DNA of 64,000 nucleotides from Maratus speciosus (taxonomy: Eukaryota; Arthropoda; Arachnida; Araneae; Salticidae): NCBI GenBank assembly GCA_963932465.1, contig OZ010792.1, forward strand, positions 284,129,836 through 284,193,835, written 5' to 3'. Below the pieces are notes generated by a model. The model saw only the letters and a list, made by a program, of their open reading frames with translations, was not told the DNA's origin and searched no databases. The position numbers were made by a program, and so were the translations under genes. Below, piece after piece: positions 11,450 to 22,096 of this stretch; position 1 is the first letter of the stretch; each line of letters opens with the position of its first letter.

Positions 11450-11564
11450 AGATGAATTGATTGAAAAAGTAGAAAAACTAAGCAAAGATTCTGAATTAAT
11501 GAAACCTAACTGCACTGAAGCAGCAGTACTGAACTTCAGTATGCACTCCTTTGAACATTTAGAT
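11450..11564 (+). CDS. TTC17: TTC17-like gene, internal exon A
   Basis: A 115-base exon lies between an acceptor (TATTTTAG) and a consensus donor (GTAAGT). The first base completes a codon from the previous exon. The rest reads 38 codons, DELIEKVEKLSKDSELMKPN, then CTEAAVLNFSMHSFEHLD, and ends in phase 0. The MHSFEHLD...G-RNR segment, formed with exon B, resembles the MHTLDHLHGVSNR-type stretch before the last TPR block of animal TTC17. In vertebrates TTC17 is a TPR protein linked to actin polymerisation and ciliogenesis. The preceding exon was not found in the 11.4 kb upstream. Confidence 0.72.
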
Positions 11565-11600
11565 GTAAGTAGTTTTCTTATCTCTTATTGTTATTAGTAT

Positions 11601-11638
<38 letters not shown>

Positions 11639-12207
11639 AATCAGTTGCTTTTTTCATGTTAAATGAAATGCTTTTGATAAAACAAAATAGTTATATTAAT
11701 AACACTTGCAAGATTTATTTCTGTTAAAATGCAATATTTGTTAAATGTGATAACAAGAGCTTCAGAAATTAAAAAATATATTTTTCCGTAACAATATTGA
11801 TGAAACATAAATGCCTAATGAACAGAATTAATTTCTTAAAATTCATTTTTCTGAGGTAAATTGTATATATACTTTTTTGTCCCTCATTAATTAGTTTTTC
11901 GTTTACACACGTCTCTTAGTCATTTGTACCTTTTTTATTGTATGGGCATGAGGATGAGGAATTAGGAAATAGTGGTTTATATTTCTCACATAAGTTCCAT
12001 TCTGGGCATCTCTATGTTTTGTGCAAGTACAAATTTCACACTTTTGTAAAATGTACATTTCTCATTTAGAGACAAAGAATTTAGGACATTGTGACTAAAA
12101 AAGGTCATGAAAAAGAAGTTTGTTGTGTGTATTTTTGTAACTGTTTTGTAACTTGTAATTTAGTTTTCATGCAAATGCTCATTAAAACTATCAAAACGTT
12201 GGATGTA
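11565..12207. other. Intron start after exon A
   Basis: It holds a T tract of about 30 bases near 11602-11632 and otherwise unremarkable A+T-rich intron sequence. Confidence 0.5.
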
Positions 12208-12569
12208 CAGTCAACTCTGTGAAGTCTGCTGATGTATAATCCGCAATCATCTATTATCCGCACTACATGTTGGAATGTAAACAATGAAAATTGTCATTAA
12301 CAGTTAAACACATAAAGTTAAGTAAAAAAAATTTTTTTTTCAGTTATCAATTTTCCAGTGAATAAATATTTAAATATAAATTGGATATAAATAATTAAAT
12401 TTTCTTGAGTAACAAGTTTTATCTCGGAGCAAGAAGTAATAGACTACAGAAAAAAAAAAATATGGACAACAAACCAAAACTACCATTATGTTATTGTTGT
12501 GTCAATATTTAAAATAATGAATAATTAGTAAAATGTGTATTGTATGTAATTTAAATTTTCTTTAATCTT

Positions 12570-12960
12570 ACAAGGAGAGGGCCAACCTTGGTAATCACAG
12601 ATTTTGATTATTATGATATATATTGTAGGGTAGAGACCCCTTAGTCTCAGGTTCAATGGATTTTGTACAACGCTTCCTAGTTCTTAAGAAACCGGGGGGG
12701 GGGGGGTCTAATATTAGTACACAACTTACATGCTTACTTTGTAGCAAAAACGATAGATTGGTCGTAGCTCAGTTTGTACGGCATTTGCTGGCTGATCCGT
12801 GGGCTCGGGTTTGGTACTCGAATGCGCTACATTTGTTTTTCTCATTTTTGTTTTATAAATATACTTGTAATTTTAACTTATTAATCTCATTGTCAATTAA
12901 AATTTATAATATTGTATATCAATTATAATTTTAAGCTATTTAATTTTTTACTTTTAACTA
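12570..12960 (+). repeat. Left inverted arm with tRNA-derived segment
   Basis: The arm is matched in reverse by about 16575-16971. At 12763-12832 it contains a tRNA-like run: GGTCGTAGCTCAGTTTGTAC resembles an RNA polymerase III A box and GGGTTTGGTACTCGAATGC a B box. A G run of 12 or more bases sits at about 12692-12706, where the right arm has only GGTGGG. The arm may be a tRNA-derived SINE or part of the DNA transposon itself. A 90-codon frame across it is not a gene. Confidence 0.65.
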
Positions 12961-13037
12961 AATAGCTGTATAAAACATCATAAAACAGTTAATTTTTTAA
13001 AAATCACTTTTAAAATGTATTTCATATATTCTTTATC

Positions 13038-16000
13038 ATGACGTGTGGTGACTGGCATTAAAGAATAGTCCCAATGTAACCCGTGCATGTCGTAAGAGGC
13101 GACTAAAAGGGGTTGGGCGAAAGGCTGACAACCTTTCCCTGGAAAAAAAAACCTTGTTGCGAAGCCCTTAAATACAGATGCTAGACGGACTGATCTCATG
13201 GTAAAATGGACTGGAACTGGAAAACGGCTTATGAATTTTAGAATTGGAACTTGGAATGTTTTAAGTTTATACAGACCTGGTGCAGTGAAGCAACTACAGA
13301 GTCAGATGGATAGTTATAGACTGGACATATTGGCCATACAGGAAGTAAGATGGAAGGAGAGTGGGATAAGAGATATTGATGATTTTACAATTTTTAATAG
13401 TGCAAGCACAAGAAGAAATACGCATGGTACTGGATTTATGATCAGAAAATGCCTTAGAGAAAATATCATTGATTTTCACAATGTAAATGAAAGAATATGT
13501 ATCTTGAGATTGAGAGCAAAGTTTTTTAACATTTCAATAGTATGTGTCCATGCATCAATGGAAGATACCGAGGATGAACAAAAAGATACTTTTTATGAAA
13601 CACTACAGATTGAATTTGATAAGATACCAAGACATGATGTTAAAATGGTAATAGGTGATTTTAATGCTAAAATTGGAAAAGAATACACTTTTGTACCAAC
13701 AATTGGAAAATCTAGTTTACATGATTTGAGTAATGAAAATGGAATAAGAGCTGTGGACTTCGCTGCTTCTAACAACTTAATCATAAGTAGCACATGTTTT
13801 GAGCATAAGAACATACATAAAGAAACTTGGATTTCCCCTGATGGAAAGACAAAAAACCAAATTGACCACATTATGATCGACAGAAGACATGCTAGTGATG
13901 TTATGGAAGTACGAAGTTATAGAGGTGCAGATTTAGATACTGATCATTTCCTTGTTATTATGAAATATAGACAAAGAGTTACAAGATTTCGAGATGCAAA
14001 AGGAACTAAACAAGTAAAATTTAAAACAAAAGATTTACTAAACATGCAGAGAAGAAAGGTTTATCAAAGTCAATTAACAGAAAGAATTGCTAGTGAATAT
14101 GCTGAATTTAATGAGGAAGATATAATCAATAGTAAATGGGCTAAATGCAAAACTATCATATTAAAAACTGCTGAGGAAGTAGTTGGAAAGGAAGAAAGAA
14201 GGGAAATTAATGAATGGTTTGATGATGAGTGTTGGCAACTGATTAAGAAAAAGAATAAAGCAAGAGAAAAAATGCTGAAACATAGAACAAGACAGAGTGA
14301 AAATCACTTTAAAACAATTAGAAGAAATACGCAAAAGTTGTTACGTATGAAAAAACGAGCTTTGGGGCAGAGTAAAATTCAAGAAATTGAAGACCTATCA
14401 GTATTAGGTGATATAAGCCAAATGTATTCAAAGCTTAAAGGAATCAAAAAGGACTATCAACCACACACCCTTTTTTGTAAAGACAGAAATGATAAACTTA
14501 TTGGAGGGCATGCAAATGTGTCAGATAGATGGGCAGAATATTTTGAAGAATTGTTAAACAGGCAGTCAAATGACGAAAGAGAAATACAATCTAATCATGA
14601 TTATGACATAAATGAAGAAAACTGTGGACCACCAACTGTAGAAGAAGTAAGGGATGCTATTGCAAAATTAAGAAATGGAAGAGCACCTGGTGAAGATTTG
14701 ATAAGTGCTGAGCTTTTGAAATATGGTGGAGAGAAGTTGGTACAAATGTTACATGATCTAATAGTAGAGATTTGGCAGAATGAATATATACCAAATGAAT
14801 GGAATGGTGCTATTATTATCCCAATTCATAAAAAGGGAAATATCTTAAATTGCCAGAATTACAGAGGCATTGCCTTATTAAATGTTACATATAAAGTGCT
14901 GGCAAAGATAATTGCAAAGCTATTAGAACCGTATACTGAGGTGGTTATAGGGGATTATCAGTGTGGTTTTAGGAAAGGAAGATCAACAGTGGATCAAATC
15001 TTTAGTATCAGGAACATCCTTGAAAATTTCTATGAACAAAATATTAATTTGCACCAATTGTTTGTTGATTTTAAACAGGCCTATGACAGTATAAGCAGAA
15101 ATAAGTTATTTGAAATATTAAAGGAATTTAAAATACCGATAAAATAGTTAAGCTTATAAAATTAACACTGGAAAATACAAAAGCTAAAGTTAAGGTACAG
15201 GGAAGGCTTCCAAGAGAATTTGCAGTGAATTCAGGTCTAAAGCAAGGTGATGTTCTCTCGACAATTCTTTTTAATTTATGCCTGGAGAAAATAATTAGAA
15301 GCATTTACAACAACAGAGGTGGTACTATTATGAATCGCTTCCTCCAAATCCTTGCATTTGCAGATGATGTCGATATAATTGCTAGGAATAAGAAAGTCTT
15401 GATTGAAACATACAATAAATTAGACACTGAAGGAAGAAAACTAGGCCTCATGGTTAATAAAGAAAAAACAAAATACATGAAAATGGACCGAATGAAATCA
15501 CAGGCAACAGCAGCTTTAACAATAAATAATGAATTACAATTTAATGAAGTAACAGAATTTAAATATTTAGGATCTACGATCACTTGTGATAATATGGTAG
15601 AAGCAGAGATTAAAACCCGACTTGCAGCAGGAAATAGATGCTATGTTTCTCTTTGAAACATTCTAAAATCATCTCTAATATCTCAAACATCCAAACTTAA
15701 AATTTATAAAACTGTTATAAAACCAATAGTAATATATGGTAGTGAGACCTGGACCACTACACAAAAAGATGAAAAGCTGCTTATCACTTGGGAAAGGAAG
15801 ATCTTAAGGCAAATTTTTGGACCTATTAAAGAAGACAATACATGGCGTATAAGGACAAATATGGAGTTAGAACAGTTATATAATGAAAAAGATATAATAA
15901 ATACTATAAAAATAAGAAGAATGCAATGGTTAGGCCATCTAATCAGAATGATGGATGAGCGAAGCACAAAGAAGATTTATAGTGGTAATTTAATTGGGAA

Positions 16001-16176
16001 AAGAAGTATTGGTAGACCCAGGAAGAGTTGGATAAAAGAGATAGAGAAAGATCTTGCAGAAAACCAAATTATAAATTATAAAGTAAAGGCCAGAGATCGA
16101 AAGGTCTGGAGAAGTATATTGAGGGAGGTCAAAATCCTACATGGATTGTAGCACCACTGTGTAAGTAAGTAAGTAA
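13038..16176 (+). mobile_element. Full-length RTE-type LINE
   Basis: The 3139-bp insertion is bounded by a perfect 10-bp target duplication ATTCTTTATC (13028-13037 and 16177-16186). The 5' untranslated part contains the stretch TGTCGTAAGAGGCGACTAAA that I associate with this RTE group. The 3' end is a short tetranucleotide run (GTAAGTAAGTAAGTAA) in place of a poly-A tail, as usual for RTE. The length fits the 3.2-3.3 kb of intact RTE elements, so it is essentially complete. It inserted into the middle of the pogo-like element. Confidence 0.93.
13198..16151 (+). pseudogene. RTE endonuclease-reverse transcriptase, one frameshift and one stop
   Basis: One polyprotein of about 980 residues is broken into three open pieces. 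13198-15147 holds the APE-type endonuclease (GTWNVLSL, QEVRW, GDFNAKIG, TDHFLV) and the start of the reverse transcriptase (NYRGIALLNVTYKVLAKII, CGFRKGRSTVDQIF). A frameshift near 15135 moves the frame. 15225-15656 holds LKQGDVLSTILFN and the catalytic FADDVDI. An in-frame TGA at 15654-15656 ends it, and the same frame continues to 16151 with YGSETW, WLGHLIRM and GRPRKSWIKEIEKDL, the typical tail. It is the 'craniofacial development protein 2-like' class of database entry. ATG 13198 is the longest start; 13231, just before the first endonuclease motif, is an alternative. Confidence 0.92.
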
Positions 16177-16186
16177 ATTCTTTATC

Positions 16187-16574
16187 GTTGCAATGATATT
16201 GAGCAATTGTGTCAATTTGTGATTTTAAAGAAACATCATTTATGCATTGCTTTGACAAGGGAAATCAATACGATGATACTATTACTCTGTTTTTAAAGTA
16301 ACAAGCATAATTATATTAAAAATTAGCATCAGAATTAAATTACAACCGATTTTTTGCATATTAAAGATTTTTAAATTTGCAATCCATATGCTTGCGCTTT
16401 CAGTTATTTTGATTCCCCCTTTATCTTCTTTCTGCTTTTATTTTTGTTTTATTTGAATATGTTTTATTTTATCATCACTAGATGGCACCACAACAGATTT
16501 TGTTATGATTTTGGAATTTTTATTATTCAATAATAGATCCAATTTCTTTTGAAATCTCTTTAATGGATGAGAAA
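16187..16574. other. Non-coding remainder of the pogo-like element
   Basis: A+T-rich sequence between the RTE 3' duplication and the right inverted arm. No gene or motif is recognised. Confidence 0.4.
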
Positions 16575-16971
16575 CAATGGTTCAAAATAAAAAATTATAA
16601 ATTTAAATTTGTTAACAATATAATTAATGTACGATATTAAAATTTTTAATTGAGATTTTTAAATTATAATTACAAGTATATTTATAAAACAAAAAATGAG
16701 AAAATCAAATGCAGTGCATTCAGGTATCAAACCCGGGCCCCCGGATCAGCCAGTAAACGCCAACTGAGCTACCAACTGAGCTACGACCAACCTGCCCTTT
16801 TCATTTCAAAGTAAGTATTTAAGTTGTGTACTAATATTAGACCCACCGGTTTCTCAAGAACTAAGGAGTGTTGTATAAAATCCGTTGAACCTAAGACTAA
16901 GGGGTTTCTACCCTACAACATATATTAAAATAATCAAAATCTGTGATTACCAAGGTTGGCCCTCTCCTTGT
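16575..16971 (-). repeat. Right inverted arm with tRNA-derived segment
   Basis: This is the reverse complement of 12570-12960 with moderate divergence. Read on the minus strand, its tRNA-like part (16712-16795) is GGTTGGTCGTAGCTCAGTTG and later GGGCCCGGGTTTGATACCTG, with clearer A and B boxes than the left arm. The A-box region is duplicated in place (GTAGCTCAGTTGG twice), which would disrupt a functional tRNA fold. Confidence 0.65.
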
Positions 16972-18041
16972 TAGTTATTAAATATATCATACCAATGTTG
17001 CATTATGTTTTTCCTCTCCATTGTAATTGCTGTGCAGTTATTCTTAATTTATTGTCAGACTTTAAAAGATAAAATATAAACAAAGGGATGATCTATAATC
17101 TGCAAAACCCTCGTTCCCTTAGCGTGCGGATTTCACAGAGTTAACTATATTATGCAATCATGCATTTTAATGAATTAGAAAATGTCGTTTTGTAAACATG
17201 GCTTGGCTTAAGAAAGGCAAATTAATAATGATGATTTGTTTCTAAAAATATTATCTGATTCTTATGTAAGTACAACAAATAATGTTTCTTCAGGACAAAG
17301 AATTTAATGCAATTTAAAATTGTGTTTTTAGTGTTAATGGAAATAAAAATTAAATTTTACTTTTTTTAAAACAATATTATTGTAGTAAAAATTTATAGTA
17401 AAACTTTTAAAATAATGATAAACTTCTTATTTCACTAATAAGATTTATTGTACATAATTTTATGTTCTAAAAACATTCCTTTCTTCCTTTTATGTACTTT
17501 GTATATGTTTAAAAAATGATGAATCGTTATATTAAATTTAATTACTAACATCGATGACAAATTAAATATTTTTAGAATTTGTAATCTAAAAATGTATTTT
17601 AAACATATACATATGTTTTCAAATGTTTACTTAAATAAATATAATTGAAAATAATTGTATAGTTTTTTTTTCTTTTAGATGTGCTATTTCTATTTTAGGA
17701 AATCAAATTTTAATACTTCTTTTTGATCAAGTTAAAAGCTAAATGTTAAGGTTTTTGAAGCTCAGAGTGGAAATGTTTTACTGTATGAATAACTTTAAAG
17801 TTAAAAGAAATTTGGTTATAAACTATTTTTAAATAATGATTGAATAATATTTAGCTTTTATTGAAAGTAAACAGATATACATGACACGCACGCATATGCA
17901 TAATAAGTAAAAATGTCTCTGCAGGCAGGTATGTGTGTTTGTGAAAAATTTACTAGCTATGCTTGGTATGTATATATGGTATGGCTCAAATTTTACCTGA
18001 AAGAGGCTCTTTTATGTTTGTGGCTGAAACTTTAAAAAGGA

Positions 18042-18124
18042 CGAAATGTAATTTTGATTCTGTCTGAGATCGAAATGTAATTTTGAATCTGTCTGAGACC
18101 GAAATGTAATTTTGATTCTGTCTG
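18042..18124 (+). repeat. 29-bp tandem repeat, about 2.9 copies
   Basis: CGAAATGTAATTTTGATTCT followed by GTCTGAGAT repeats at 18042, 18071 and 18100 with one or two substitutions per unit. No function is apparent. Confidence 0.9.
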
Positions 18125-18784
18125 GCTATAGACTGTTTCACAGTAATTTCTCCAATATATGCACAGTTTACTTACTGTATTTGTTGTAGGCTAATTGAGA
18201 AACCCGGCCCTTTGCAAAGAGCCAGGCTATTTGGATAATCATCTGCTATTTTCCCATCAGCCTGATGTTTTTCAACTTTATTACAAAAGGGATGTGCCAC
18301 TTTAGGGTAATTGGAATTTTCCCAATCAGCCTGAATTTTTTCACTCTGATTGCAATGAGCATATGCAGTTTTGGGCTAATTAGAAAATGAACAAAACTGT
18401 TTGTCCAGACAGAAGAAGCATTTTATCCAGACTTATTGCATTGAGTTCAAAGTAGTGAATGTTTATGCAGAATTTACTATAAAAAATAGCAGTAAATTTT
18501 TAAATGTTTATGAAAAATATGTAAGAAAACTGTCTTATTGATAGATTAATTTACCCTAAAGGGTATCTAGAATACTTATTTTTATTTTAAGGTTATATAT
18601 TTTGTGCAAATTTGTGTGTATTCTAAAGTATCACTAAAATCTTTTGATGATTAAGCATTAAGTTTTTTTTCCAGCAGTATGTAGAGAATATGGGTGACTG
18701 ACTGAAGATATAAAAATATATATGAACAGATTTAATTTATGCACCAGAATGTCTCGTAGTAATCACTGCTTTATTTTTATTTTA

Positions 18785-19065
18785 AGTGTATATTTGTCCT
18801 AAACACCCCCCTCAGATGTATGTATAAATAAATAAAATCCACATATGTGCAGATTTTGACTGTTTTACTAGCATTACATAGTGATGATGGATTGTTGAAT
18901 TCAAATGATTGTAAAAATGTTCCTGAATGATAATTACAATTAATAAACACTTTATATTTTATTTATTTTATAGATAAAATTTGGCCTAAACTCCCCACTT
19001 GGATGTATGAATAAAATCAACAGATGGAGTAGATTTTTACTGTTTTCCAGCATTACGTAGTTGGA
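18785..19065 (+). repeat. Decayed direct duplication, ~200-bp spacing
   Basis: Two stretches share CCTAAAC-CCCC, GGATGTATG/AGATGTATG-AATAAA, GATTTT-ACTGTTTT and AGCATTAC-TAGT in the same order. The similarity is partial and interrupted, so this is an old duplication or two members of one dispersed repeat. Confidence 0.5.
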
Positions 19066-19849
19066 TATTCCTGAATGAATAAATCCTATTGCTGATTGAA
19101 TTAATCTGTTTTATCAGCAGATCTTTTACATCCTTGATTCATTATTAAAATTAATAAATACATTTTCGAATATATTTTGCAACCTTCCTTCTGCACGTAT
19201 AAATAAAATTATGCATAAATATTCACTACTTGTACTTACTGCTATAAGCCTGCCAATAGCAGTACATACAATCTCATATGATTGCAATTTGCCTTATATA
19301 TACATACAGAACAAGTTTAATAGTTACATAATAAAAGGACAAGCACTTCATAATTTTTAATTTTGTGACTGTTTATAATAATTTGCAACAATTGCAGTTT
19401 CTTAATCTCAAACTGTGCAAACAGCTTTGCTATTATAAAAAGTCTGTACCATATATTTGTTTTCTTTTTATTGATTTATGTGATGTGGTTGTCAAAAAGA
19501 CAAGTTAGTGGTAAATTTGTTTTATTTTTATTGCCATTCATGTGAGAGTTGATTATTTTTCTTAAATCTGTCCATGAATATTTTATAGTTAAATAAATAT
19601 GCATATTTTTTATTTCTTTAAAGGAGGTAAATAGTATTAATTTTCTAATTATTTTCTGTACTTCTTCATTGTCCTGTCAACCACTTTTCATTAAAAAAAA
19701 ACAAAACAAAAAAAAAAACAATGCCAAACCCTATTTCTCAGACTCTTAATGCCCAATAAACAAATGGAAGAATGTTGACATTGTAATCTGAAAAAAAAAA
19801 TACAAGGAATTCGGAAAAGCCTCACTCACTAAAGTGTCAAGTATCAATA

Positions 19850-22085
19850 CAGTCGGCCCCGCTTAAATGAATATGTATGGTTCCAACATCTATTATTCGA
19901 TTAAGTGGGGAAATTTATTCTACCTTACCACATTGTTAATAATATCTTAAAATCTAACTAATAATCCATAGCAGTTAAAAAAACAATTATTTTAATTGTT
20001 AAAAAGTTACTTTCTTTTAAAAAAAGAGAACTGCAAAATGAAATAAAAATTCTTATACTATTAAGCATTATAATACACATTCACTTAAATTTTCCATTCA
20101 CTTGAATATTTTGGTTTTATCGCTTACCTTATTACAATTTTTTGAAAAAATCCAATACAGTTGATTGTTTATTTAATGTTTTTTGCGCACATTTCTGCAG
20201 TTCTTTTTCCAAACCATATAATATTTTATAATCTCCACCTGGAGCTTCAAAATGTCTTCGTATAACTGATAATGATTTCTGTACTTCACTCAAGGATGGG
20301 GGAGGATCTATTACAACTTCATTATTTTCATCTTCTTCTGTGCAAGCAGATGATTCTGACACCTCATCAGTTTCTGTAGCCTCATTTTGCTCAAATTCTA
20401 TAAATTCCAAAAGTTCTTGTGTAATTTGGACATTTGGAGTTTATCGAGCTCTTCTTGAAATTCTTGAAGATCACAAATTTCAGTTTCTGTGTCCCAACAA
20501 TCATCTTCATCAGATTTAGGCTTTAAAAATTTCGCTCTTTTAAAACTGTTTTTAATTACACTAACAGGAACATTATTCCAAGCTTTGTTGCAGAAATGCA
20601 TATCAGTCAAAAGGCTAATTTTTTTTTTTTTTTTTTTTTTTTAAAGACTGGAAAATGTTTCATTACAGTTCTCTGTTTCCAAGTCCAAAATATGGAGAAG
20701 TTCATTTATAATTTCCCGTCTATACAACGCCTTGAATGATCTTATGATTCCTTGATCAAGAGGTTGTGTTTTGGCCGTCATATTTGCAGGTAAAAATTCT
20801 ACTCTGATATTATTCAGTCGAATTCAGTTCTCTTTTTTGTGACTGCCAACATTATCCATAAATAGGACAATTTTTCAATTTTGCTTTTTCATTTTTAGAT
20901 CTAATTTTGTCAGCCAACTTGCAAAAATATGTTTTGTCATCCAACCACTCTGTGAGTAATCATATGCAACAGGATAATTTTTTACATTTTTTAGACATCT
21001 AGGCTGTTTGTTTTTTTTACAATTGTTCATTTTGGCATAGCTCTATACAGTAGACTTGTTTTGTCACAATTAAAAATATCGCATGGTTTGTACTCAGCAA
21101 GAATTGGATGTAAAGTTTCTTCAATCCATTCATCACAAACTGCATGGGTTACAGAACCCGATTCTCCATGTAGTTTCGTAAATGTTAAATTGTGTCTTTG
21201 CTGGAATCTATATAACCATCCTTTAAATGCCGAAAAATTCTCATTAATAGAATTTTTTGCAATTTCTTCAGCTTTCTGCATAATCAATGCCCCGTTTATT
21301 AAAGCTCCTTTGCTTCTTTTTGAATGAAACCATTCCAACACAGCATTGTCGAGATCGCCATTAGATTTTCTTTTCCGTTTTCGGTGTAGGTTTAAATTGT
21401 TTCTCCATTCTTCTTCAATTTTATCAGCATTTTTCTTAATGGTCGAGACTTGAGACTTAGAAATTTGAAACTCTTTAGCGATTTCAATTTGTGTTTTTCC
21501 GTGCTTTATGGCATCCAAAACCTTCAATTTATCGCACAAACTTAAATCTTTTCTTTTCGCGTCCATATTTTTCTACTTCAGAACCTTAAAAAAACTGAAT
21601 AAATAAAGTGAGAACCTAACATTGCTCAGAACTGTCTATTTTTTCAGTGTCATAGTGCAATAAATTCGAATATTCTACAACATCATGTGACCAATTCGTT
21701 TTCTTTACCGTACACAGACATCTCTTTGTTCCCCCCCCCCCTCTCAACACTCCTTTCGTTCCAGAGGTCCGTTGCTATGGCGACCCTGGGAAAAACTGTC
21801 CGAATTTGACGTGACGCGCATAACTGGACTTCATGTGATAACGCCATTACTCTCTTTCCTCTGAGAAACCTGTGTTTTGGTGGTTTGAAATTTTCAAACA
21901 GAAGACCTTTTCTAGGAAAAATATTTTTCACACCAGATTAGTCTTTATTGCATTATCCGGGGAAATTATTCGAATAAGTGGGGAATTTTAACATTGCCTC
22001 TATGGGAAAATTTTGGTTCTAGAAGACTTTATTTTTATAAGCAAGGTATTTGTTTATCCGTTACCCGATTGAGCGGGGCCGACTA
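19850..22085 (-). mobile_element. Tigger (pogo-family) DNA transposon
   Basis: The left end CAGTCGGCCCCGCTTAAATG and the reversed right end TAGTCGGCCCCGCTCAATCG are terminal inverted repeats flanked by TA (19848-19849 and 22086-22087). The 2236-bp length fits a complete Tigger. The transposase lies on the minus strand and is broken. A hAT element begins only 11 bases downstream, with no overlap. Confidence 0.92.
20132..21566 (-). pseudogene. Tigger transposase with frameshifts
   Basis: The intact N-terminal piece (21566-21027) opens with a CENP-B-type helix-turn-helix (KLKVLDAIKHGKTQIEIA, then ISKSQVSTIKKN), followed by a second DNA-binding region (FKGWLYRFQQRHNL, LHGESGSV) and the first catalytic aspartate in FNCDKTSLLYRAMPK. 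The middle (21026-20640) is shifted and interrupted but still reads VLFMDNVGSHKK (second aspartate) and AKTQPLDQGIIRSFKALYRR (third), giving a DDD triad. The C-terminal part is split over 20610-20398 and 20410-20132. A 24-base T run at about 20619-20642 lies near a break. The protein would bind its own inverted repeats and cut DNA at TA sites, but this copy cannot make it. Confidence 0.9.
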
Positions 22086-22096
22086 TACCTTTAAAG

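Larger units (their letters stand above)
12208..17147. mobile_element. Pogo-like element with long inverted arms, host to an RTE LINE
   Basis: The left end CAGTCAACTCTGTGAAGTC and the reversed right end TAGTTAACTCTGTGAAATCC are terminal inverted repeats next to TA on each side (12206-12207 and 17148-17149), as in Tigger/pogo elements. A second inverted pair lies inside: 12570-12960 against about 16575-16971, roughly 390 bp per arm, sharing GGAGAGGGCCAACCTTGG, CACAGATTTTGATTATT and a tRNA-like segment. The sequence between each terminus and its arm is not similar. Without the RTE insertion the element is about 1.8 kb. No transposase remains. Confidence 0.75.
17148..19849. other. Intron sequence with weak old repeats
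   Basis: No gene is seen. The interval holds a small 29-bp tandem array (18042-18124) and a decayed duplication (about 18785-18890 against 18985-19065, spacing near 200 bp). There are also two related stretches near 18190-18370 sharing pieces such as CCATCAGCCTGA / CCAATCAGCCTGA. Confidence 0.5.

Noticed and set aside
12656..12928. 90-codon frame over the left tRNA-bearing arm
   Set aside because: It runs through a G homopolymer and a tRNA-like segment. The inverted partner arm does not keep the frame.
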